Shown piece by piece: positions 49,391-57,853 of a DNA stretch of 64,000 nucleotides; position 1 is the first letter of the stretch, and each line of letters opens with the position of its first letter. Under the pieces are notes generated by a model. It was not told the origin of the DNA. It ran no database searches and was given only the letters and a program-made list of their open reading frames with translations. The position numbers and the translations under genes were made by a program. This DNA is from Sphingomonas sp. Leaf21 (GTDB lineage: Bacteria > Pseudomonadota > Alphaproteobacteria > Sphingomonadales > Sphingomonadaceae). The stretch covers positions 62,001 to 126,000 of the forward strand of contig NZ_CAKASM010000004.1 of the NCBI RefSeq assembly GCF_916858675.1, given 5' to 3'.

Positions 49391-51979
49391 TCAGGGGATA
49401 TGCGGATCGTAACGACGCGCCGCCGCGCTCATCGCGGCCTGTATCCCCTTGACCAGCGCGTCCACCGTGAACGGCTTGGTCAGCAACTGCATCCCCGGCG
49501 ACAGATGGCCGCTGTTCAGCACCGCGCCCTCCGCATAGCCCGTGATGAACATGACATTCAATTCATGTCGTAATTCTCGCGCGGCTTCGGCGAGCTGGCG
49601 ACCGTTCATGCCACCGGGCAAGCCGACATCGGTGACGAGCAGGTCGATCCGCGTGGGCGAGCGCAAGATCGCCAGCCCCTCCGCGCTGTCCGCCGCCTCG
49701 ATCACCCGGTAGCCCATGTCGCGCAGCACATCGACGATCATCAGGCGCACCGTCGCCTCGTCATCGACGACCAGCACCGTCTTCTCCCCCGACCCCGCCG
49801 GGCTTTCGGGAATGCGGGTCGGGTCGTGCGGTTCGGGCTGCACCGGTCCGTCATGGCGCGGCAGATAGACAAAGACGGTCGTGCCCAGCCCAGGCGTCGA
49901 ATGGATCCGCACCTGTCCACCCGACTGCTTGGCGAAGCCGTATATCATGCTCAGCCCCAGCCCCGTCCCCTGCCCCAGCGGCTTGGTGGTGAAAAAGGGG
50001 TCGAACGCCTTGTCGATCACGTCCTGCGTCATGCCGATACCCGTGTCGGTGACGGACAGCGCCAGATATTCTCCGTCCGGTATGTCGGCCGACCGCATTG
50101 CGCCGCGATCGAGCCGCCGATTGACCATCTCGATCGTGATGCGGCCGCCATCGGGCATCGCATCGCGCGCGTTGATGCACAGGTTGAGCAAGGCGTTTTC
50201 CAGCTGAGGCGCATCGACCAGCACCGTCCAGGGATCGTCGCCGCGCGTCTCGACCGTGATCCCCGGGCCGACGGTGCGGCGGATCAGGTCGGTCATGTCC
50301 GCGACCAGCCCGGCGACATCGGTCGGGCGCGGGTCCAGGGTCTGCCGCCGGGAAAAGGCGAGCAGCCGGTGGGTCAGCGCCGCCGCACGCCGGGTCGCCC
50401 CCTGCGCCGCGTCCATATAGCGGTCGAGATCGCCCACCCGCCCCTGCGACAGCCGCAGCGCCATCAACTCCAGCGAGCCGGAAATCCCGGCGAGCAGATT
50501 GTTGAAGTCATGCGCGAGGCCACCGGTCAACTGGCCCACCGCCTCCATCTTCTGCGACTGGCGCAGCGCCTCCTCGGCGCGCATCAATTCGGCGGTGCGG
50601 TCGGCGACACGCTGTTCGAGCTGGTCGGTCAGCGCGCGCAGTTCGGCGATGGCGTGATCGCGCTCGGCCTCCAGCGCGCGGCGGATCCCGACATCGATCA
50701 TCACGCCCGGAAATCGCAACGGCGTGCCGTCCGGCGCATGATCGACCCGACCGATCGCCTCGACCCAGTGATACCGCCCGTCATGGCGTCGCACGCGATA
50801 TTGGTGCGCATAGGGACCACCCCGCGTGATCGCCTCGCGAACCGCCTCGGACAATCCGGCGCGGTCGTCGGGATGCAGCACCTCCACCACCTCGGCCAGA
50901 TTCAGCCCGGCATGACCGAGCGCGGGGTCCAATCCGAAATGGCGCGCAAAGGGCTCGTCCACCGTGAACCGGTCGGTCGGCAGATCCCAGAACCAAGTGC
51001 CGATGATCGCGCCCGCCTCCAGGGCCAATTGGACCCGCTCGGCGTTCAGATGCGCCCGCGCCTCGCTGTCGCGCAACTGATGCTCGATCCGAACGCGGTC
51101 GGTGATATCGAAGCTGACACCGGGAAATCGGACACAGCGCCCGGCCTCGTCGACGATACAACGCCCGCGCGCCGACACCCAGCGGGTCGCGCCGTCCGCG
51201 CGGATCAGTCGATATTCCGATATGAAGCGGCCCGCCTCGCCGCCCTCCTTCGCGCCCGCGAGGACGGCCTCGATCTCCGCCTCGACACGGGCGCGATCGT
51301 CGGGATGGATACCCCGGAAGAACTCGGCGATCGGCATACCCGCTTCCGCCGCCGCCGGATCGACGCCGTACATCGCCGCGAACCGCCCGTCCGAGCGGAC
51401 CTTGTCGTTGACCACGTCCCAGTCCCACATGCCGACATGCGCACCCGAGCTGAGCGCCATGTCCAGCCGCTCATCGGCCTCGTGCTGGCGACGCTCGGCC
51501 AGCACACGCGCGGTCGTCTCTCCGGTAACGCAGATCATGCCCGCGATCGCGCCCCCGTTGTCGAAGACGGGCGAGTAGGAGAAGCTCCAATAACTCTCCT
51601 CCGGCTGTCCCTGCCGCGACAGGTCGAGCCGCATATCGGTCACCTGTGCGACGCCGCCCGACAATGCGCGATCGACCAGTGGCGCGATCTCATCCCAGAT
51701 GCTGCTCCAAAGGATCCGAAAGGGCGTCCCCATCGCGGTCGCCGCGCGATAGCCGAGCATCGGCCGATAGGCGTCGTTGTAGAAGGACAGGAGGTCCGGG
51801 CCCCAGACCAGATACATCGGCACCGGGCACGCCAGCATCGTCGCAAGCTGGCTCCGCAAGGCGACCGGCCAAGTCTCGGGTCCGCCGAGTGAGGTCGCCG
51901 CCCAGTCGAAGCCGATGATCTCATCGACCACCGCCCCCGACACGCCGCTCAGAAATTCGAAGGAGGAGGAGTGCGCCAT
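49391..51979 (-). CDS. PAS-domain hybrid histidine kinase
   Basis: An 862-residue soluble kinase with no membrane segment. Three PAS-type domains occupy about residues 20-140, 150-280 and 290-420, and a coiled coil follows. His490 in GLAHDFNNLL is the phosphorylation site of the kinase core (LCINARDAMP, TDTGIGM, GTGLGLSMIYG). A receiver ends the protein with Asp784 in LLVTDVGLPG. The sensed signal is probably cytoplasmic or small-molecule. ATG at 51979 was chosen over TTG 51997; GGAG is unusually close (2 nt). Confidence 0.9.
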   Translation of the reverse strand: MAHSSSFEFLSGVSGAVVDEIIGFDWAATSLGGPETWPVALRSQLATMLACPVPMYLVWGPDLLSFYNDAYRPMLGYRAATAMGTPFRILWSSIWDEIAPLVDRALSGGVAQVTDMRLDLSRQGQPEESYWSFSYSPVFDNGGAIAGMICVTGETTARVLAERRQHEADERLDMALSSGAHVGMWDWDVVNDKVRSDGRFAAMYGVDPAAAEAGMPIAEFFRGIHPDDRARVEAEIEAVLAGAKEGGEAGRFISEYRLIRADGATRWVSARGRCIVDEAGRCVRFPGVSFDITDRVRIEHQLRDSEARAHLNAERVQLALEAGAIIGTWFWDLPTDRFTVDEPFARHFGLDPALGHAGLNLAEVVEVLHPDDRAGLSEAVREAITRGGPYAHQYRVRRHDGRYHWVEAIGRVDHAPDGTPLRFPGVMIDVGIRRALEAERDHAIAELRALTDQLEQRVADRTAELMRAEEALRQSQKMEAVGQLTGGLAHDFNNLLAGISGSLELMALRLSQGRVGDLDRYMDAAQGATRRAAALTHRLLAFSRRQTLDPRPTDVAGLVADMTDLIRRTVGPGITVETRGDDPWTVLVDAPQLENALLNLCINARDAMPDGGRITIEMVNRRLDRGAMRSADIPDGEYLALSVTDTGIGMTQDVIDKAFDPFFTTKPLGQGTGLGLSMIYGFAKQSGGQVRIHSTPGLGTTVFVYLPRHDGPVQPEPHDPTRIPESPAGSGEKTVLVVDDEATVRLMIVDVLRDMGYRVIEAADSAEGLAILRSPTRIDLLVTDVGLPGGMNGRQLAEAARELRHELNVMFITGYAEGAVLNSGHLSPGMQLLTKPFTVDALVKGIQAAMSAAARRYDPHIP

Positions 51980-52149
51980 GGCTCCGTTCTGCAACAAAGC
52001 CCGATCGGGCGCCAGCGACCGATAGACCGCGTTCGGTCGTCGGAATGCAATGATTTCATGCTCCTACTTTGATCCAGGATAGACGGTCCGCCGGTCGGGC
52101 CCATTCTGTCCAAGTGACAAGCCCATGACCCTTCGCTACGCCCACTCGC

Positions 52150-52587
52150 GTGACGGCGATCCGAAGCCTGCTCGCGCAACGCCAATGGGCCGTGCTGATC
52201 TGCGCGGCGGCGCTGCTGCTCAAGCTGATCGTGCCGACCGGCTATATGGTCGGAGCGGTCGACGGGCGGGTCGCGATGATGCTGTGTCCGGGCACCCACA
52301 CGATGGCCGTCACGCCGGACGCGCCGATGGCGATGGCCGGTCATGCGATGGCGGCCCGCCATCCGGTCGATCAGCCGCCCGGCCATTCGGACAGCGGCCA
52401 CGGGCGGGAGATGCCCTGCGCCTTTGCCGGACTGGCGGCGCCGTTGCTCGACTCGATCGACCCGATCCAGCTCGCGGCGTTGATCGCCTTCGTGATGGCC
52501 GTCGGCCTGGCCGTGCGCGTCCTGGCCCACCCGGTCGACGCGCCGCGTCTCCGGCCGCCGCTCCGGGGACCGCCCGCGCTTTCCTGA
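52150..52587 (+). CDS. DUF2946-like membrane protein, Met/His-rich
   Basis: A 145-residue protein with membrane segments at about residues 13-30 and 105-123. Between them is a Met/His-rich loop (HTMAVTPDAPMAMAGHAMAARH, HSDSGHGREMPC) and the family phrase MPCAFAGLAAP. DUF2946 proteins often lie beside TonB receptors linked to copper or iron. The start codon is GTG at 52150 with no good ribosome site. An 86-nt gap with two strong hairpins leads to the receptor gene. Confidence 0.75.
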   Translation: MTAIRSLLAQRQWAVLICAAALLLKLIVPTGYMVGAVDGRVAMMLCPGTHTMAVTPDAPMAMAGHAMAARHPVDQPPGHSDSGHGREMPCAFAGLAAPLLDSIDPIQLAALIAFVMAVGLAVRVLAHPVDAPRLRPPLRGPPALS

Positions 52588-52599
52588 CCCGTTTCATCC

Positions 52600-52656
52600 G
52601 GCGTCGCCTGCCGCGACGCCTTCATGATCCTCGTCCGCCGCACCGAAGCGGCGGAC
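52600..52656 (+). promoter_or_regulatory. Two consecutive perfect stem-loops before TonB receptor
   Basis: GGCGTCGC-CTGCC-GCGACGCC spans 52600-52620 and GTCCGCCGC-ACCGAA-GCGGCGGAC spans 52633-52656, ending 17 nt before the receptor ATG. They fill the intercistronic gap. There is no T-run, so a translational or processing role is as likely as termination. Confidence 0.5.
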
Positions 52657-52673
52657 CGGTCGAAAGCCTATCG

Positions 52674-54839
52674 ATGTTCCTTCCCCCGACGATGCCGGAC
52701 GCCGTCGCGTCCGGTCCACAATCCGCGCCTGCCGCGCCCACGGTCGTGGTCACGGCGCAGCGACAGCCCGATACCCCGGTCACCGCCGCAAGCCGCCTGC
52801 CGCTGACCATCCGCGAGACTCCGGCGACGGTCGAGATACTCTCGCAGGACGATCTCCAGAGGCGCGGGGTCCGCACCGCGCGCGAGGCGTTCGATCAGGT
52901 CGTCGGCGCGATCGCGGGCAACGTCCCCGGCAACCCCGCCGTCGTGTCGATGCGCGGTTTTGCGGGCAACACCGTCTCGATCCTGCAGGACGGCGTCCGC
53001 CTCGCCGCCTCCACCGTGGCGCAGCGCGACAGCAACATCTGGCATTATGACCGGATCGAGGTGCTGAAGGGCCCCGCATCGGTCCTGTACGGAGAGGGCG
53101 CGCTGGCGGGCGTCATCAACAAGGTGACGCGCAAGCCGGTGCTCGGCGAACGCCGTCTCGACATGTTGCTGTCGGGCGGTAGCTTCGGCACGACGTTCGC
53201 GGCGGCCGGGGTCAACCTGCCCGTCTCCCCCGTCGTCGCGGTCCGGGCCGACGCCAGCTACCAGCGATCGGACAGCCTGTACGATGTCGACCATAATGCC
53301 AGTCTTTCCGCCGGACTGACCGCCAGCGCGCTCTATCGACCGAGCGACCGGCTGTCGCTCCTCTTCGCGGTCGATCATTTCGAGGATCGCTACGACGCCA
53401 CCTATCAGGGCCTACTCCTCATTCCGGCGCGCTACGCACTCGCGCCGAGCGATGCGGTCCGGACGAGCAGCGGCCTTGTCGCCGATCGTTCGCTTCGACG
53501 GCGCAACTACAATCCGCGCGGCGCCTGGTCGGGCGCGGACGAGACGACGATCCGGTCACGGCTCGACTGGGCGATCGGCGATGGCTGGACGCTGGCGGTC
53601 GACCTGACCGGCTATACCGCCAGGCGCGCCTTCCTGCTGGCCGATACGCAGAGTTTCCTGGCCCCCAGCGCACGGTTTCCCGATGGCGGCATCCGGCAGA
53701 GCTACCAGGATTTTCGCCACGATCAGCGGTTCTGGAACGTGCGCGGCGCGGTCGGGCGTGACGGCAGGATCGCGGGCCTTCGCCACCGTTTCACGCTGGG
53801 CGCCGAATATAACGACACCGATTTCACCAGCCTGCGCCAACAGGCGCCAGCGGGAGCGCTGCCCGATGTCGATCTCCGCGATCCCGGCGTCATCGCCGTT
53901 CCGGCGTCCCCGTCGGTGTTTACAAGCGGCAACGTCACCTTCGACTCGCGGCTCAGGCAGAGCGCGGTCTTTGCCGAAGATGCGGTGAACCTGACCGCCA
54001 AGTGGCTGATCGTCGGCGGCGTGCGCTGGGACCATATCGCGCTCGACCGCGCGACGATCCAGAATGTCGGCGGCGCGACCGATCGCAACGCGCCGCGCTT
54101 CGATCCGGTGTCGTGGCGCGCGGGCACGAGCTGGGCCGCGACGACCGGACTGACGCTCTATGCGCAATATACCACCGCTGTGTCGCCGGTATCGTCGATC
54201 CTGCTCGCCTCGATCGCCAACAGCCGTTTCCGCCTGACCCATGGCCGCGCGGTGGAGGCGGGGTTCAAGCTCACGGGCTGGGCCGGACGTGCCAGCCTGA
54301 CGGGTGCGGCATACCGCATCGTGCAGACCGACATCCTCACCCGCGATCCGGTCAACCCGTCGCTCAGCGTCCAGGGCGGGCGGCAATCCTCGCGCGGGGT
54401 GGAAATGACGGGGCAGGTGACGCCCGTTCCGCCGCTGACCCTGTCGGCGGGGGCATCCTATACCGATGCGCGCTACGACCAGCTCGCCGAGACGATCGGC
54501 GGCGTGCGGTTCGACCGTAGCGGCAACCGGCCGATCAACATCCCCGATACGACGCTATACGCCGCCGCATCCTATCGCCTCGCTCCCGGCGTAACGCTGG
54601 GCGGGACGGTGCGCGAGGCTGGGGGCTTCTACACCGACACGGCCAACAGCATCTATGTGACCGGGCACACGCTGCTCGACGCCAGCCTGTCGCTGCCGGT
54701 TTCGCCGGGCATGACGCTGACGCTGCGCGGACGGAACCTGACCAATCGCTTCTACGGCGAATATTCGGGTTATCCGGCGACCAACATCTATATCGGCGCG
54801 CCGCGATCCTTCGAGGTCGCGCTGGCGGCCCGGCTGTGA
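52674..54839 (+). CDS. TonB-dependent receptor, 721 aa, no clear signal peptide
   Basis: A siderophore-type TonB receptor. The TonB box/plug region starts TVVVTAQRQPDTPV; plug motifs are LQRRGVRTAREAFDQV, MRGFAGNTVSILQDGVRL and YDRIEVLKGPASVLYG. The barrel ends in FEVALAARL. The first residues (MFLPPTMPDAVASG) are a poor signal sequence, unusual for this class. Either the true start is different, a frameshift hides a signal, or the gene is damaged. The stop overlaps a GTG upstream of the PepSY gene. DUF2946 and PepSY partners point to iron or copper uptake. Confidence 0.87.
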   Translation: MFLPPTMPDAVASGPQSAPAAPTVVVTAQRQPDTPVTAASRLPLTIRETPATVEILSQDDLQRRGVRTAREAFDQVVGAIAGNVPGNPAVVSMRGFAGNTVSILQDGVRLAASTVAQRDSNIWHYDRIEVLKGPASVLYGEGALAGVINKVTRKPVLGERRLDMLLSGGSFGTTFAAAGVNLPVSPVVAVRADASYQRSDSLYDVDHNASLSAGLTASALYRPSDRLSLLFAVDHFEDRYDATYQGLLLIPARYALAPSDAVRTSSGLVADRSLRRRNYNPRGAWSGADETTIRSRLDWAIGDGWTLAVDLTGYTARRAFLLADTQSFLAPSARFPDGGIRQSYQDFRHDQRFWNVRGAVGRDGRIAGLRHRFTLGAEYNDTDFTSLRQQAPAGALPDVDLRDPGVIAVPASPSVFTSGNVTFDSRLRQSAVFAEDAVNLTAKWLIVGGVRWDHIALDRATIQNVGGATDRNAPRFDPVSWRAGTSWAATTGLTLYAQYTTAVSPVSSILLASIANSRFRLTHGRAVEAGFKLTGWAGRASLTGAAYRIVQTDILTRDPVNPSLSVQGGRQSSRGVEMTGQVTPVPPLTLSAGASYTDARYDQLAETIGGVRFDRSGNRPINIPDTTLYAAASYRLAPGVTLGGTVREAGGFYTDTANSIYVTGHTLLDASLSLPVSPGMTLTLRGRNLTNRFYGEYSGYPATNIYIGAPRSFEVALAARL

Positions 54840-54850
54840 GGGGACCGGCC

Positions 54851-56260
54851 ATGCAAAGCGCACCCGCCTTTCACCGCACCATCTGGCGCTGGCATTTCTG
54901 GGCCGGGCTGCTGGTCGCGCCGGTCCTGCTGATGCTCAGCGCGACGGGGGCGATCTATCTGTTCAACGACGAACTGAACGACGCGCTCTATCCCCGGCTA
55001 CGGTTCGTCGCGCCGCACGGGTCGACGGTGCCGGTGTCGCATATGATCGACGCCGCGCTCCGTACCTATCCAGGCAGCGCCTCGCGGATCGACATGCCCG
55101 CCACCAACGACCGGTCCGCGGTCGTCTTCGTCCAGCCCGACCATGGCGCGCCACGCCGTGTCGCGGTCGATCCCGGCAGCGGGCGGGTGTTGGGCAGCGT
55201 CGTCTATGACCGGACGCTGGTCGGCTGGGCCGATGCGACGCACCGCTCGATGCTGATGGGCTTGGCGGGCGAGCGGCTGGTCGAACTGGCGGTCAGCTGG
55301 GCGCTGGTGCTGCTCGTGACCGGCCTGATCCTGTGGTGGCCACGCGGGCGCTTCCACGCGGCGGGGACGCTCTGGCCGCGCTGGTCGGGCCGGGGACGGC
55401 GCTTCTGGCGCGATCTGCATGGACCGGTCGGCGTGTGGACCGTTGCGCTGATCGGGTTCCTGATCGTCACCGGGCTGCCCTGGGCGGGTGTGTCGGGGCC
55501 GCTGCTCCACCGGGCGAGCGGCGCGCTGGGCGTCGGCTACCCCCCGTCCTTCCGCCAATATAATATCCCCCACAGCCAGCCGATGAAGGCGGCGCTCGGC
55601 GAAGCACCCTGGACGCTGGAGGATGCCCCCATCCCGCATTCCACCATGCCCGCCATGCCCGCCATGCCCGAGATTCAGGGCGACCATGCGGGCCACGGCC
55701 CCGAAAGTCCCGGCGCGACCCGCGACCCGGCGGTGATCGCGGGGACCGACCGGGTCGCGGCACTGCTCGCCGCGCGGGGCTGGTCGGGCAGCTTCCGGTT
55801 GTTCCTCCCGAGCGGCCCGACCGGCGTCTATACCGCCTTCACCTATCCCGACCGACCAGCGGGACAGCGGACGCTCTATGTCGACCGCTACAGCCTGCGG
55901 CCGATCGGGCGCGAGGTCCGCTACGACCAATATGGCATCGTGGGCCGCGCGGTGGAGTCGGGCGTGCAGCTTCACATGGGCAACTATTTCGGACGCGCGA
56001 ACCAGTGGCTGATGCTGGTTCCCTGCGTCGCGATCTGGGTGCTGGTCATCAGCGGGATCGCCATGTGGTGGAAGCGTCGCCCGAGGGGCCGGATCGGCGC
56101 GCCACCTCCGCTGTCGGGCGCGCGGGTTGGCGGACTGATCGCTACGCTGGTCATGGCAGGCGCGATCCTGCCGCTGTTCGGCATCTCGCTGCTGGTCATC
56201 GGCGCGATCGACCGGCTGGTGGCGAGGTTGGGAAATCGCCGGACCGCTGAACAGGGATAG
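54851..56260 (+). CDS. PepSY-domain membrane protein with Met/His-rich loop
   Basis: A 469-residue inner-membrane protein of the PepSY-associated TM type. Four segments are visible: about residues 18-38 (WHFWAGLLVAPVLLMLSATG), 145-165, 200-222 and 385-405, with one more at the end. A periplasmic loop near 260-290 has repeated MPA plus His (HSTMPAMPAMPEIQGDHAGHG), like copper-binding loops. Relatives reduce or release metal taken up by TonB receptors. GAGGGG lies 8 nt before ATG 54851; GTG at 54836 is the coupled alternative. Confidence 0.85.
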   Translation: MQSAPAFHRTIWRWHFWAGLLVAPVLLMLSATGAIYLFNDELNDALYPRLRFVAPHGSTVPVSHMIDAALRTYPGSASRIDMPATNDRSAVVFVQPDHGAPRRVAVDPGSGRVLGSVVYDRTLVGWADATHRSMLMGLAGERLVELAVSWALVLLVTGLILWWPRGRFHAAGTLWPRWSGRGRRFWRDLHGPVGVWTVALIGFLIVTGLPWAGVSGPLLHRASGALGVGYPPSFRQYNIPHSQPMKAALGEAPWTLEDAPIPHSTMPAMPAMPEIQGDHAGHGPESPGATRDPAVIAGTDRVAALLAARGWSGSFRLFLPSGPTGVYTAFTYPDRPAGQRTLYVDRYSLRPIGREVRYDQYGIVGRAVESGVQLHMGNYFGRANQWLMLVPCVAIWVLVISGIAMWWKRRPRGRIGAPPPLSGARVGGLIATLVMAGAILPLFGISLLVIGAIDRLVARLGNRRTAEQG

Positions 56261-56300
56261 GCCAGGACCGTTATCGCTAGCGCGATCGAGAGGACTGGCG

Positions 56301-56813
56301 ATGACGGACGGACGGAAGACGGGATTTTCGCCATTGGTGGCGGGTGGCGTAGCGGTGGCGGTGCTGGGGTTGAGCGCGCTGGTCGGGCGGCGCAACGCGC
56401 CCGATCCTTCGCACCCGAAGATCCGGCGCTGGTATCGGCGGCTCGACAAGCCCGGCTTCACGCCCCCCGACAAGGTGTTCGGCGCGGTGTGGCCGGTCCT
56501 GGAAACGCTGGCGACGGCGGGCGGCTATCGGCTGCTGCGCCAGCCCGCCTCGCCCCGCCGCAATGCGGCGCTGGCGCTGTGGCTGGGCAACAGCGCGATG
56601 ATCGGCGGCTGGACCGAGCTGTTCTTCCGCGAACGGCGGATCGGCACCAGCACCGTCGCCGCCGGGACGATGGCGGTCGGCACCGCCGCGCTGGCCGCGA
56701 CGGCGTGGAAGATCGACCGCCCCGCCGCCGCGAGCGTCATGCCGCTCGCCACCTGGCTGGCCTTCGCGACGATCCTCTCGGGCGAGGTCTTGCGGCGAAA
56801 TTCGCGACCGTGA
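56301..56813 (+). CDS. tspO: TspO/MBR family protein
   Basis: A 170-residue five-helix membrane protein. WYRRLDKPGFTPPDKVFGAVWPVLE is the family signature. In Rhodobacter TspO regulates photosynthesis genes in response to oxygen and binds porphyrins. Position between metal-uptake and heme-copper oxidase genes fits a role in tetrapyrrole or oxygen response. AGAGGA lies upstream of the ATG. The second and third helices are Ala-rich as usual. Confidence 0.9.
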   Translation: MTDGRKTGFSPLVAGGVAVAVLGLSALVGRRNAPDPSHPKIRRWYRRLDKPGFTPPDKVFGAVWPVLETLATAGGYRLLRQPASPRRNAALALWLGNSAMIGGWTELFFRERRIGTSTVAAGTMAVGTAALAATAWKIDRPAAASVMPLATWLAFATILSGEVLRRNSRP

Positions 56814-56884
56814 CAATTTGTTTCGCAGATGAACTTTCGATGAAGAACGCATGAACTATTCCACTATGGCAACGTTTGTTGGCC

Positions 56885-57853
56885 ATGCGGGGGATCAGCG
56901 TAGCCATCATCGTCGGGTCGGCCGTTTCACTGACGGGATGTAACACGCATCAATCGACGCTCGCTCCGTTCGGGGCGGACGCCGCCGATATCCGGCATCT
57001 TTTCATCATCATGCTGGTCGGCGCCGTGGTCATCGCGGCCGCCGTCGCGCTGTTGATGCGCCACGCCGTCCGCGCGCCCGAAGGTGCGATCGGGCATCGA
57101 AAGGGGATGCGGCTCGTCCTGTGGCTGGGCGGGGTGATCCCGACCATCGTCCTGCTCGGACTGCTCGCCTATTCGCTGCCCTATATGCGCCCCAGGCCGG
57201 TGGCGCCGACCGACCTGACCATCGCGGTCGATGGCGAGCAGTTCTGGTGGCGCGTGGCCTATCAACCGCCGGGCCGCGCCCCCATCCTGGGCGCGAACGA
57301 GATCCGCATCCCCACGGGGCGCACCGTCGCCTTCCGGCTGGGCGCGGGCGACGTGGTGCACAGCTTCTGGATACCCGGGCTGGCCGGCAAGATGGACATG
57401 ATCCCCGGCCGCATCAACAGCCTGGTCGTCCGCGCCGAAAAGCCCGGCCGCTATCGCGGGCAATGCGCCGAATTCTGCGGGCTGAGCCACGCGCTGATGG
57501 CCTTCGACGTGATCGCCATGCCGCCCGCCGCGTTCGACGCCTGGCTGGCGCGGCAGGCGCGGCCTGCCCAGGCGAGTGACGGCGCAGGAGCACGGCTGTT
57601 CGCCGCCAATGGCTGTTCGGGGTGCCACGCCATAGCGGGCGTGACCGCGCCCACGCGGATCGGCCCCGACCTCACCCATTTCGGATCCCGCCGGACGCTG
57701 GCGGCGGGCATCCTGCCGATGACGCAAGCGAACGTCGCGGACTTCATCCGCCATCCCGAAAAGACCAAGCCGGGCGTACGAATGCCCTCCTTCCCGCAAT
57801 TGTCGGATGACGAGGCGGTCGCCCTCGCCCGCTATCTTCAGGGCCTGAAATGA
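56885..57853 (+). CDS. ctaC: Cytochrome c oxidase subunit II with fused cytochrome c (caa3-type)
   Basis: A 322-residue lipoprotein-like subunit. The signal ends in LTGC. Two membrane segments follow, then the cupredoxin domain with CuA ligands His159, Cys194, Glu196, Cys198, His202 and Met205. A C-terminal cytochrome c has CSGCH (244-248) and a Met in KPGVRMPSF. The protein passes electrons from cytochrome c to subunit I. ATG 56885 was preferred to TTG 56876; no strong ribosome site is seen at either. The stop overlaps the next ATG (ATGA). Confidence 0.95.
   Translation: MRGISVAIIVGSAVSLTGCNTHQSTLAPFGADAADIRHLFIIMLVGAVVIAAAVALLMRHAVRAPEGAIGHRKGMRLVLWLGGVIPTIVLLGLLAYSLPYMRPRPVAPTDLTIAVDGEQFWWRVAYQPPGRAPILGANEIRIPTGRTVAFRLGAGDVVHSFWIPGLAGKMDMIPGRINSLVVRAEKPGRYRGQCAEFCGLSHALMAFDVIAMPPAAFDAWLARQARPAQASDGAGARLFAANGCSGCHAIAGVTAPTRIGPDLTHFGSRRTLAAGILPMTQANVADFIRHPEKTKPGVRMPSFPQLSDDEAVALARYLQGLK

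Noticed and set aside
56851..56943. A 30-codon frame ahead of and overlapping subunit II.
   Set aside because: No ribosome site of quality, no hydrophobic or conserved feature, and it overlaps the signal peptide of ctaC.
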